Assembly: GCF_000422485.1 (NCBI RefSeq)
Contig: NZ_AULW01000015.1
Span: 62,001 to 126,000 of the forward strand
From: Paenibacillus pasadenensis DSM 19293
GTDB taxonomy: Bacteria; Bacillota; Bacilli; Paenibacillales; Paenibacillaceae
Length of the DNA stretch: 64,000 nucleotides
Direction of reading: 5' to 3'
Made by a program: the position numbers and the translations under genes. Below are positions 25,982 through 33,098 of the stretch, piece after piece; the first letter of the stretch is position 1; each line of letters begins with the position of its first letter. Below the pieces are notes generated by a model. That model made no database searches. It was not told the DNA's origin and saw nothing but the letters and a program-made list of their open reading frames with translations.

Positions 25982-26790
25982 GCGCCCGCCCCCTTTCCGG
26001 CGGCGGCCGGGCCGCTGCGCTGCCACGGAAGCAGCAGCCGCTCCAGCAGCGCGACCGCTCCGTAGGCGAGCAGGCCGAGCGCGGCCGAGAGCAGCACCGT
26101 GCACCAGAACAGATACGCATGCGACGGACCGTAATACAGATACCGCAGCATGAGCACGCCGATCCCATGCCGCGCGCCCATCAGCTCGACGAGGATCGCG
26201 CCGGTCACGGCGAGCGGCGCCGCCGTCTTCAGCCCCGTGAACAGCCCCGGCAGCGAGGCGGGCAGCAGCAGCGTCCGAAAGGCGAACCAGCGCCCGGCCG
26301 CCAGCACGCGCTGCAGCTCGCGGTCCTCCGGACGGATCGACTTCAGCCCGCGCAGCATCTGCAGCGCGACCGGGAAAAAGGCGATGTAGGCGGCGATCAG
26401 CAGCCGGGCCATGCCCTCATCCCGAAAGATGCCGTACACGATCGGCGCCAGCCCGAGGATCGGGATCATCTGCGACGCCACCGCATAAGGCGCGGCGATC
26501 CGCTCGGCCGTGCGCGACGCTCCCATGAGCAGGGCGAGCGCCGCTCCGGCCAGCGCTCCCGCCAGAAAGCCTTTCGCGGCGCTGCCCAGCGTCGCCGCCG
26601 CTTCGGCGAGCAGCTTGCCGCCGTCCCTTGCCAGCGCCTCCGCGACCCGATGCGGATAGGGCAGCTTGGACTGGGCGAGCGGCACCTGCAGCCGCTCCAG
26701 CAGCAGCCACGAGCCGAGCTCCCACAGCAGCAGCGCCGCCGCTCCCCATAACGCGAGGTCCTTCCATCCTCCGGCCGCTCCCGCCCTCAC
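25978..26790 (-). CDS. ABC transporter permease (first subunit)
   Basis: The 270-residue integral membrane protein belongs to the BPD-transporter (SsuC/TauC-like) group, with the EAA-type loop QRVLAAGRWFAFRTLLLPASLPGLF near 180-200 and about six helices. It starts at GTG 26790, which overlaps the ATPase stop (GTGA); a longer frame runs back inside the ATPase gene but has no support. It is translationally coupled on both sides. Confidence 0.85.
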   Translation of the reverse strand: MRAGAAGGWKDLALWGAAALLLWELGSWLLLERLQVPLAQSKLPYPHRVAEALARDGGKLLAEAAATLGSAAKGFLAGALAGAALALLMGASRTAERIAAPYAVASQMIPILGLAPIVYGIFRDEGMARLLIAAYIAFFPVALQMLRGLKSIRPEDRELQRVLAAGRWFAFRTLLLPASLPGLFTGLKTAAPLAVTGAILVELMGARHGIGVLMLRYLYYGPSHAYLFWCTVLLSAALGLLAYGAVALLERLLLPWQRSGPAAAGKGAGA

Positions 26791-27575
26791 GGCTCCGCCT
26801 CCCCGAACAGCTGCCGGATCGACGACGTGAGCCGGTGGAACTCCGGCTCGGCGCGCAGCGAGCCGACGCGCGGACGCGGCAAGCCGACCTCCACCTCGGC
26901 GGACAGCCGGCCCGGCCGCGCCGACAGCACGAACACCCGGTCGCTCAGGAACGCCGCCTCGGCGATGCTGTGCGTGACGAACACGACCGTACAGCCGGTG
27001 CGGCTCCACAGGCCGAGCAGCTCCTCGCCGAGCCGCTCGCGCGTGAACTCGTCAAGCGCCGAGAACGGCTCGTCCATGAGCAGGATTTGCGGATCCGCGG
27101 CCAGCGCCCGGGCGATCGAGACGCGCTGCTGCATGCCGCCGCTCAGCTGGCGCGGACGCTTGCCCGCGAACGCTCCCAGCCCGACCAGCTCCAGCAGCTC
27201 CTCGGCACGCTCGCGGCGGCGCGCCCGCGGCATGCCGGCCAGCTCCAGCGGCAGCTCGACATTCCCTCTCACCGTCCTCCACTCGTACAGCGCCGGCGTC
27301 TGGAAGACGATGCCGAACTTGCGGGTCAGCCGCGCCTGCCGCGGCGTGCCGCCTGCGATGCCGACGCCGCCGCTCGTCGGCTCCAGCAGGTCCGCCATCA
27401 TCCGCAGCAGCGTCGTCTTGCCGCAGCCGGACGGTCCGAGCAGGCTCACGAACTCACCTTTGCGGATGCCGAGGCTGATCTCGCGGATCGCCGGCTCGGA
27501 GCCTCCGCCGTAATCCATGCCGACTCGGTCGACGACGATTTCTTGCTGGGCAGCATTTTGCGCCAAAGCTCCCAT
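26787..27575 (-). CDS. ABC transporter ATP-binding protein
   Basis: The 262-residue ATPase has Walker A GPSGCGKTTLL, signature LSGGMQQRVSIARAL, Walker B ILLMDEPFSALDE and the switch His in VFVTHSIAEAAFL. This is the nitrate/sulfonate/taurine (SsuB/TauB) subgroup that pairs with NMT1-like binding proteins. ATG 27575 directly precedes ALAQNAAQ; GGAAGG is close upstream. It is the first gene of the seven-gene leftward operon ending with the aminotransferase. Confidence 0.9.
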   Translation of the reverse strand: MGALAQNAAQQEIVVDRVGMDYGGGSEPAIREISLGIRKGEFVSLLGPSGCGKTTLLRMMADLLEPTSGGVGIAGGTPRQARLTRKFGIVFQTPALYEWRTVRGNVELPLELAGMPRARRRERAEELLELVGLGAFAGKRPRQLSGGMQQRVSIARALAADPQILLMDEPFSALDEFTRERLGEELLGLWSRTGCTVVFVTHSIAEAAFLSDRVFVLSARPGRLSAEVEVGLPRPRVGSLRAEPEFHRLTSSIRQLFGEAEP

Positions 27576-27648
27576 CCCCCTTCCGTTTCCGTGAAGCTTT
27601 CGCCGGAATGGTTCCATCGTAAGCGGGAGCGGTCCGGTTTTCATTAGA

Positions 27649-27691
27649 CAGAACGGCCGATTCGCATTTGACACAGTGTCTGAACGGTCGA
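27649..27691. promoter_or_regulatory. Candidate operator region upstream of the importer operon
   Basis: In the 317-bp divergent gap, CAGAACGGCCGA (27649-27660) and CTGAACGGTCGA (27680-27691) are near-identical direct repeats, and GACACAGTGTC (27670-27680) is a perfect palindrome. I see no other feature in this gap apart from ribosome sites. Confidence 0.4.
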
Positions 27692-27892
27692 CAACCGATG
27701 GAAGGAAACATTCCGCGGCGCCGGCAGCCTGGCCGCGACGGAAGCGCCGTGCGAAGGCTCCGCTTCGAGCGCTCGCTCGCCTTGCCGGATTCGGCGCGCT
27801 CCGGCTCGCCGCCGAGCCGTCTCCCTTCCCTTGCCCCGCTGGATCCGCTATACTGGACGAATAGAACATTCGTTCGAGGAGGAGTCGACCGC

Positions 27893-29149
27893 ATGGCCCA
27901 TCGCAAGCTCAAGCTGTCCCGTACGGAGGCCCGCCGCTTCCTGCTCGATTATCATGGCCTCGGACCGGAGCGGCGCTACACCGGCAAGGCCGGCATCATG
28001 GACTACATCCGGCAGGCCGGCTGCATCCAGTTCGATCCGCTCGATCCGGCCGGCCGCAATGCCGAGCTCGTGCTGCAATCCCGCGTGGAGCGCTTCGAGC
28101 CGTCCCAGCTCGACGAGCTGCTGTACGCGGACCGGCTGCTGGTCGACGGCATGGACAAGGTGATGAGCATCTATCCGACCGCCGACTGGCCGGCGTTCCG
28201 GAGAACGCGCGAGCGGGCCCGCAGCCGCTACGGCTCCATTCCCGAGGTCGAGGCTTTCGTGCCCGTCGTGCGCGAGGCGCTCGAGGCTCGCGGACCGCTG
28301 CTCTCGCGCGAGCTGGAGAGCGGCGTCAAGCTCAACTGGGCCTGGTCTCCGGCCCGCCAGGCCAAGGCGACGATGGAGAGCATGTATTTATGGGGAGAGC
28401 TCGTCATCGACCGCAAGCAGCGCAACCAGCGCGTCTACCAGCTGGCCGAGAAGCTTCTTCCCGAGGAGCTGCTGGACGCCCCGGACCCGCATCCCGCCGA
28501 CGAGGATTACGCGCGCTGGCGGGTGCTGCGGCGGGTCGGAGGCGTCGGCCTGCTCTCGCCGCGCATGTCGGACGCCTGGGTCGGCACCTACTTTCTCAAG
28601 GCCGCCGAGCGTACGCGCATCTTCCGCGAGCTGGCGGAGCAAGGCCGGCTCGTGGAGGTGGAGACGGAAGGACTGAGCGCTCCCCACTATGCGCGGACGG
28701 ACGATCTGGAGCGCTGGCTCGATTCAGGCTCCGCCGAGCGCTGGTCCTCGCAGCCGGCGCGCACCTCCTTCCTCGCGCCTCTGGACAACATGCTCTGGGA
28801 CCGCCGCCTCATCCGCGAGCTGTTCGACTTCGCCTATATTTGGGAGGTGTACAAGCCGGCCGCGATCCGCCTGTTCGGCTATTACACGCTCCCGGTGCTC
28901 CAGGGCGAGGCGTTCGTCGCCCGCATGGAGCCGGGCCGCCTGGCGAGCGGCGAACGGGCCGTGCTCGGCTGGTGGCCGGAGCCCGGCAGGCGGCTGACGC
29001 GCGACAGCCAGCGCAGCCTGGCGCTCGCCTTCTCGGACTTCCGCGCCTACCTTGGCTGCGATCGGCTCGCCGTTTCCGAGCAGGCCGCCTCCGCCGAGCC
29101 GCGCCTGGAGCGGCTCGCCAACTCGCGGCCGAGCCGCGCCCGGGCTTAA
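27893..29149 (+). CDS. YcaQ/AlkZ-like winged-helix DNA-binding protein
   Basis: The 418-residue protein matches the HTH_42 family: repeated winged-helix modules (ARRFLLDYHGLG, IMDYIRQAG), then GCIQFDPLDPAGRNAELVLQ, which contains the QxD motif used by YcaQ/AlkZ DNA glycosylases that unhook crosslinks. AGGAGG lies 10 nt before ATG 27893; the frame is open further upstream but without a ribosome site. It is transcribed alone, diverging from the importer operon, and ends at a strong terminator. Activity on DNA is inferred from the family. Confidence 0.8.
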   Translation: MAHRKLKLSRTEARRFLLDYHGLGPERRYTGKAGIMDYIRQAGCIQFDPLDPAGRNAELVLQSRVERFEPSQLDELLYADRLLVDGMDKVMSIYPTADWPAFRRTRERARSRYGSIPEVEAFVPVVREALEARGPLLSRELESGVKLNWAWSPARQAKATMESMYLWGELVIDRKQRNQRVYQLAEKLLPEELLDAPDPHPADEDYARWRVLRRVGGVGLLSPRMSDAWVGTYFLKAAERTRIFRELAEQGRLVEVETEGLSAPHYARTDDLERWLDSGSAERWSSQPARTSFLAPLDNMLWDRRLIRELFDFAYIWEVYKPAAIRLFGYYTLPVLQGEAFVARMEPGRLASGERAVLGWWPEPGRRLTRDSQRSLALAFSDFRAYLGCDRLAVSEQAASAEPRLERLANSRPSRARA

Positions 29150-29189
29150 GCCGATCCCCCTCTGGTCTCGCGCTTCCGCGTCCCATGCC

Positions 29190-29229
29190 AAAAGAGGCGA
29201 AGCCGAAAAACTCCGGCCTCGCCTCTTTT
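29190..29229. terminator. Bidirectional terminator
   Basis: AAAAGAGGCGA pairs with TCGCCTCTTTT, with extra pairing of GCCG / CGGC inside; T-runs flank both sides. It separates the YcaQ-like gene from convergent dinB. Confidence 0.8.
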
Positions 29230-29253
29230 CGCGCTTGATTTTTCCGCCGCTCC

Positions 29254-29769
29254 TTAACTGAACGAACGCGTCGGCGCCCATGAGCCCTGCAGCTTGCGCA
29301 CGAGGATGATCTGTCCCGCATGGTAGGCATCGTGGACCGCCAGGCTGTTCACCCAGGTCCCCGCCTCCGAGCCCTTGCCGATCCGCTTCTCGTACAGGCT
29401 GTCATCCTCCCACTCGCGGACGATCGCCCCGATGGCCGCATGCGCCTGCCCCAGCCTGCGCCGCGTTTCCTCCCATGACGCCTCCGCCGCGCCGATCCCC
29501 GCCGCATGGAACGTGTCCGTGTTGGTCACGCCGTCCGCGGCCGCGTCGCTCTCTCCGCGCCAAGCCCGCAGGAAAGCCTCCTTATAGAAAATCAGGTGAT
29601 GGACCGTCTCGCGGATCGTGTTGGCCGCGGCTCCTTGCGGACGCCAATCCGCCTGCTCCTCCGTCACGTCTTCGAGCGCCGTCTGCAGCGGCGGCGACCA
29701 GTCCTCCTTGCTGTAAGCAAACTCCCAGGCTTTTTCCAACAGCTTCGTCTTTTCCCGGTTCGACCTCAT
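29254..29769 (-). CDS. DinB-family (YfiT-like) protein
   Basis: The 171-residue four-helix-bundle protein shows the metal-binding His pattern of DinB/YfiT: ETVHHLIFYKE near 55-65 and AVHDAYHAGQIILVRKLQG near 145-160. Some family members are thiol transferases; many are uncharacterised. It is transcribed alone and diverges from the CGNR gene, sharing with it a region that contains three copies of an octamer. Confidence 0.8.
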   Translation of the reverse strand: MRSNREKTKLLEKAWEFAYSKEDWSPPLQTALEDVTEEQADWRPQGAAANTIRETVHHLIFYKEAFLRAWRGESDAAADGVTNTDTFHAAGIGAAEASWEETRRRLGQAHAAIGAIVREWEDDSLYEKRIGKGSEAGTWVNSLAVHDAYHAGQIILVRKLQGSWAPTRSFS

Positions 29770-29774
29770 GGTTC

Positions 29775-29915
29775 TTGTCTCCCTTCCTTGGCGACGCTAT
29801 AATGGCGAAGAAGACGGTAACGATGAAATGGAGGTTGACTCGTTACCTTTTGCTGCTCTTACTATACCCGGGATCGACCTATTTGTAACCTTCTTTTTCA
29901 TTTTAGATCGTTACC
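29775..29915 (+). promoter_or_regulatory. Promoter and triple octamer operator upstream of the CGNR gene
   Basis: TTGTCT (29775-29780) and TATAAT (29798-29803) are 17 bp apart. GGTAACGA (29816-29823), TCGTTACC (29840-29847) and TCGTTACC (29908-29915) are copies of one octamer, the first two forming an inverted repeat with a 16-bp spacer just after the expected start of transcription. Confidence 0.55.
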
Positions 29916-29939
29916 ACTGGCAGCAGGGAAGGAAGTCGC

Positions 29940-30530
29940 ATGATCTGGGAAGATTTTTTGAACAGCCTATGGCATGACTGGAGAGGCAGCGGAGCGAGCG
30001 AGGACCGTCTCGAGCACGCCGCTTGGAGGCAACAATTCTGGGCCAAGCACGGTTCGGACGATGCGCTGGCGCCCGAGCCTTCCCCGGCCGAGCTGTCCGA
30101 GCTGCGGCGGCTGCGGGACGAGCTGCGCCGCCTGACCCTCGCGATCGTAGACGCCCGTCGGGAGTCGCTGCCGCTGGCAGCGTCCGCGCTGGAGCCGCTC
30201 CAGGCGGCGCTGCGCGCAGCTCCTTTCCACTTGGAGCTGGAGCTCGAAGCGAGCGAGCGGCCGCTCGGGGAGGTCGGCTTCCGCCTGGAGCGCCGCCCGC
30301 TCGCTTCGGACTGGCAGGCGGTCCGCTGCCGCGTGGCGGCGGCATACGCCGACATGCTCGCGGCCGGCAGAGCGGAGAGGCTGCGCGTATGCGACAATCC
30401 GGACTGCAAGTGGATCTATTACGACGAGACGAAAAACCGCTCGAAGCGCTACTGCGACGACAAAGCCTGCGGCAATCTGCTCAAGGTGCGCCGCTTTCGC
30501 GAGCGGGCGCGCCAGCAGCCGAAAAACTGA
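29940..30530 (+). CDS. CGNR zinc-finger protein (ABATE-type putative regulator)
   Basis: The 196-residue protein ends with the CGNR zinc finger: CDNPDCKWIYYDETKN, SKRYCDDKACGNLLKV and RRFRERAR. The N-terminal 140 residues are helical with acidic patches. CGNR proteins are thought to be DNA-binding regulators of stress-type operons. AAGGAA lies upstream of ATG 29940. The three GGTAACGA-type sites in the leader suggest autoregulation. A GNAT gene follows 22 nt later and is probably cotranscribed. Confidence 0.85.
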   Translation: MIWEDFLNSLWHDWRGSGASEDRLEHAAWRQQFWAKHGSDDALAPEPSPAELSELRRLRDELRRLTLAIVDARRESLPLAASALEPLQAALRAAPFHLELELEASERPLGEVGFRLERRPLASDWQAVRCRVAAAYADMLAAGRAERLRVCDNPDCKWIYYDETKNRSKRYCDDKACGNLLKVRRFRERARQQPKN

Positions 30531-30552
30531 CAATATGGGAGATTAAATAAAC

Positions 30553-31023
30553 ATGAATTTGTCCCTGCATGTGATCGACGTGACCGATCCGGCCGCCTCG
30601 CTGGAGCTGCGGGAGCTGCAGACCAAGGCGTACCGGGAGGAAGCCAAACGGATCGGCTTCGACGCCATCCCCGGCATCGACGAGAGCCATGAGGAGCTGC
30701 TCGAATGTCCGGCCGAATTTTACGGCTGCGCGCTCGACGGCCGATTGGCCGGCGCCATCGCCGTCGAGGCCGAGCAGGACGGCAGCCGGACGATATCGCG
30801 CCTCGTCGTGCATCCGGACTTTTTCCGGCGCGGCATCGGTCGCTTCCTGCTGCAGGAGGCGCTCGCGCGGCACGCCGGAGCGACGATCCACGTCTCGACG
30901 GGCGAGGCCAACGTCCCGGCCGTCGCTCTTTATCTGTCCTCCGGCTTCCGGCCCGACGGACGCTTCGAGCCGGCCCCCGGCCTCTGGATCGCCCGTTTCC
31001 GCCGCGAGCCGAACGCCGGCTGA
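30553..31023 (+). CDS. GNAT-family N-acetyltransferase
   Basis: The 156-residue protein has the acetyl-CoA-binding motif FFRRGIGRFLLQEAL (R-x-x-G-x-G/A) near 95-110, preceded by the SRLVVHPD strand and followed by ANVPAVALYLSSGFRPDG. The substrate is unknown. It follows the CGNR gene by 22 nt with GGGAG upstream, and a perfect 21-bp-stem terminator ends the pair. Confidence 0.85.
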   Translation: MNLSLHVIDVTDPAASLELRELQTKAYREEAKRIGFDAIPGIDESHEELLECPAEFYGCALDGRLAGAIAVEAEQDGSRTISRLVVHPDFFRRGIGRFLLQEALARHAGATIHVSTGEANVPAVALYLSSGFRPDGRFEPAPGLWIARFRREPNAG

Positions 31024-31071
31024 ACGCTGCAGCGGCTGACGACGGATCCCCCCGCGAGTACCGCCTAACCA

Positions 31072-31115
31072 AACAAGCCGCCCCGCCATTCCGTGGAATG
31101 GCGGGGCGGCTTGTT
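31072..31115. terminator. Bidirectional terminator with 21-bp perfect stem
   Basis: AACAAGCCGCCCCGCCATTCC and its exact reverse complement are separated by GT only, between the convergent GNAT and SDR genes. Confidence 0.8.
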
Positions 31116-31132
31116 GTCGATGCGCGCAGCGG

Positions 31133-31924
31133 CTACAGCAGCGATTCCGCTCCGTCGATGTAGATGTCGGTGCCCGTCACATGCGAGGCCAGATCGGAGG
31201 CTAGGTAAGTGACGAGATCGGCGACTTGGGCCGCCTTGCCGGGCTTGCCCGCCAGCGGATGCGAGCCCTCCGGATATTCGACCGGAATCTTGGCCTGCTC
31301 GGCTTCCTCCGTCCGTTCCGTGTTGTCGTCGATGTTCGTCTCGATCGCGCCCGGACAGACGGCGTTGACGCGGATCCGATGCGGAGCCAGCTCCAGCGCG
31401 GCCATCTTCATGAGCGCGACTTGGCCGGCCTTGGACGCGCTGTACGCGGTCGCGCCCGTGTTGTTGAAGATCCGGTTGCCGTTGATCGAGCTCGTGATGA
31501 TGATGCTGCCGCCGGCCTGCTTCTTGAGATGCGGAACGGCATATTTGAGCGTGAGGAAGGTGCCGCGCAGGTTGATGCCGAGCGTCTGGTCCCAGTCCTC
31601 GACCTCCATGTCCTCCAGCGTCGTCCAGACGCCGTTGATGCCGGCATTGGCGAAGACGATATCGAGCCGGCCGAAGCGCTCGACGATCTCGTTGATGCCC
31701 TGCTCGACCGCCTTGGCGTCGCTGACATCCGTCGCCGTGACCCAGGCTTCCCCGCCCTCGCGCTCGATTTCCGCCTTGACCTTCTCCGCCTCCTCCGGCG
31801 TCCGGTCGAGGAAGCCGACCTTGGCGCCGCGGCGCGCCAGATCGAGCGCTGACGCCCGGCCGATGCCGGAGCCGCCGCCGGTGACGATGGCGACCTTTCC
31901 TTCGAGAAGCTTGTCTGCATGCAT
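31133..31924 (-). CDS. SDR-family oxidoreductase
   Basis: The 263-residue short-chain dehydrogenase has the NAD(P) site TGGGSGIGRAS near 13-23, the NAGI strand near 90, the catalytic Ser in ITSSINGN and Tyr-Lys in AYSASKAGQ near 160. PG near 190 and the C-terminal GTDIYIDGAESLL are typical. The acidic residue after strand 2 (LDRTPEEA) suggests NAD preference. AAAGGG lies 8 nt before ATG 31924. It lies 81 nt downstream of the lactonase gene. Confidence 0.88.
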   Translation of the reverse strand: MHADKLLEGKVAIVTGGGSGIGRASALDLARRGAKVGFLDRTPEEAEKVKAEIEREGGEAWVTATDVSDAKAVEQGINEIVERFGRLDIVFANAGINGVWTTLEDMEVEDWDQTLGINLRGTFLTLKYAVPHLKKQAGGSIIITSSINGNRIFNNTGATAYSASKAGQVALMKMAALELAPHRIRVNAVCPGAIETNIDDNTERTEEAEQAKIPVEYPEGSHPLAGKPGKAAQVADLVTYLASDLASHVTGTDIYIDGAESLL

Positions 31925-32005
31925 GGCAATCACCCTTTCGAAAAAGTATCCCCACCGGAACCAGCATGGCCCCGATGCTTATAAAGGATACTTAATCGCG
32001 CGGCG

Positions 32006-33076
32006 TCAAGCTTGAAACGGCTGAATGCAGACCGGCTGCGAAACGGCATGCTTCTTGCCGGCATAGGCCAGCTTGCCGCTCTCGGCATCAACGGAGAAGA
32101 TCGAGATGCCGTCCGTGTCCTTGTTGGCCGCCAGCAGCCACCGTCCGCCCGGGAGCAGCGCGAAATGGCGCGGATGCCGGCCCTCGACGGAAATATGCTG
32201 GATCGGCTCCAGCGTGCGGCCGCCGTTGCGGGCGGCAAACACGACGAGGCTGTCATGGCCGCGGTTGGAGCCGTAGACGAACCGCCCGTCCGCGGAGACG
32301 GCGACTTCGGCGCAGGTATTGTCCCCTTGCCAGCCGTCCGGAAGCGTCGGCACATAGCCGAGCTCCGCGAGCTCGCCAGTCTCCGGCTCGTAGCCGAGCA
32401 CGCTGACGGTCGAATCGACTTCGTTGATGACATAAGCGAAGCGGCCCTCCGGATGGAAAGCCAGATGGCGCGGACCGGCTCCGGGATGGATCCGGTTGTC
32501 CCGGACCGGAACCATCCGGTCGTCCTCGAGCCGGTACGTGCGGATGAGATCAAGGCCGAGATCCTGCACGAACGCCCAGCGGCCGTCCGGGCTGAAGCGG
32601 GTCGAGTGCGGATGCGGGCGGTCCTGGCGATCCGGGTCGATACTGCTGCCCTCATGCTGCGGCTGATCGAGGCGGCGTCCGATCGTTCCGTCCTCCTCCA
32701 GCTCCATCAGGCCCGCCATGCCGCCGTGATAGCTGACGACGACCAGCCGCCGGCCGTCGGGGCTGCGCTCGATATGGCAGGTCGGCCCGTCGGTCGTAGG
32801 CGCTTCGCCGATGCGCTCAAGCGTCCCCTCTCCCGAGTCGAACCGGTAGGAGACGGCGGTGCCGCTCTTGCCTCCCGCCTCGTTCACGCCCTCGGATATG
32901 GCGTACAGCTTGCCGCCTTCCGGGTCGACGTTCAGGAACGTCGGATTGCGGAGGCCGTCCGCCTCCGCGAGCGGCTCCAGCGCCAGCTCCTCCTCGTTCC
33001 AGCGATACAGATAGACGCCAGGCCCTTCGGGCTTAGCGTACGAGCCGACGAACAGATACGTCTTCTTTTCGTTCAT
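32006..33076 (-). CDS. Lactonase-family beta-propeller (6-phosphogluconolactonase-like)
   Basis: The 356-residue protein is a seven-bladed propeller of the YbhE/Pgl group. Recurrent blade motifs include SPDGRRLVVVSYHGG, FSPDGRWAFVQDLGLD, HPEGRFAYVINEVDSTVS and LLPGGRWLLAANKDTDGIS. The HPHSTRFSPDG and GPRHLAFHPEG stretches match the lactonase active-site loops. It may hydrolyse 6-phosphogluconolactone or another lactone. I chose ATG 33076 (AAGGAG 11 nt upstream) over ATG 33085, whose site is too close. It follows the LtaS-type gene by 22 nt. Confidence 0.85.
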   Translation of the reverse strand: MNEKKTYLFVGSYAKPEGPGVYLYRWNEEELALEPLAEADGLRNPTFLNVDPEGGKLYAISEGVNEAGGKSGTAVSYRFDSGEGTLERIGEAPTTDGPTCHIERSPDGRRLVVVSYHGGMAGLMELEEDGTIGRRLDQPQHEGSSIDPDRQDRPHPHSTRFSPDGRWAFVQDLGLDLIRTYRLEDDRMVPVRDNRIHPGAGPRHLAFHPEGRFAYVINEVDSTVSVLGYEPETGELAELGYVPTLPDGWQGDNTCAEVAVSADGRFVYGSNRGHDSLVVFAARNGGRTLEPIQHISVEGRHPRHFALLPGGRWLLAANKDTDGISIFSVDAESGKLAYAGKKHAVSQPVCIQPFQA

Positions 33077-33098
33077 GAGCTTCATCTCTCCTTATCGG

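Noticed and set aside
25043-26104. 353-aa permease starting inside the neighbouring gene
   Set aside because: The extra 41 residues are the wrong frame of the other permease; ATGA overlap at 25981 gives a normal start.
29768-29977. 69-aa plus-strand ORF across the CGNR leader
   Set aside because: No ribosome site; it overlaps the operator repeats and the start of the CGNR gene in another frame.
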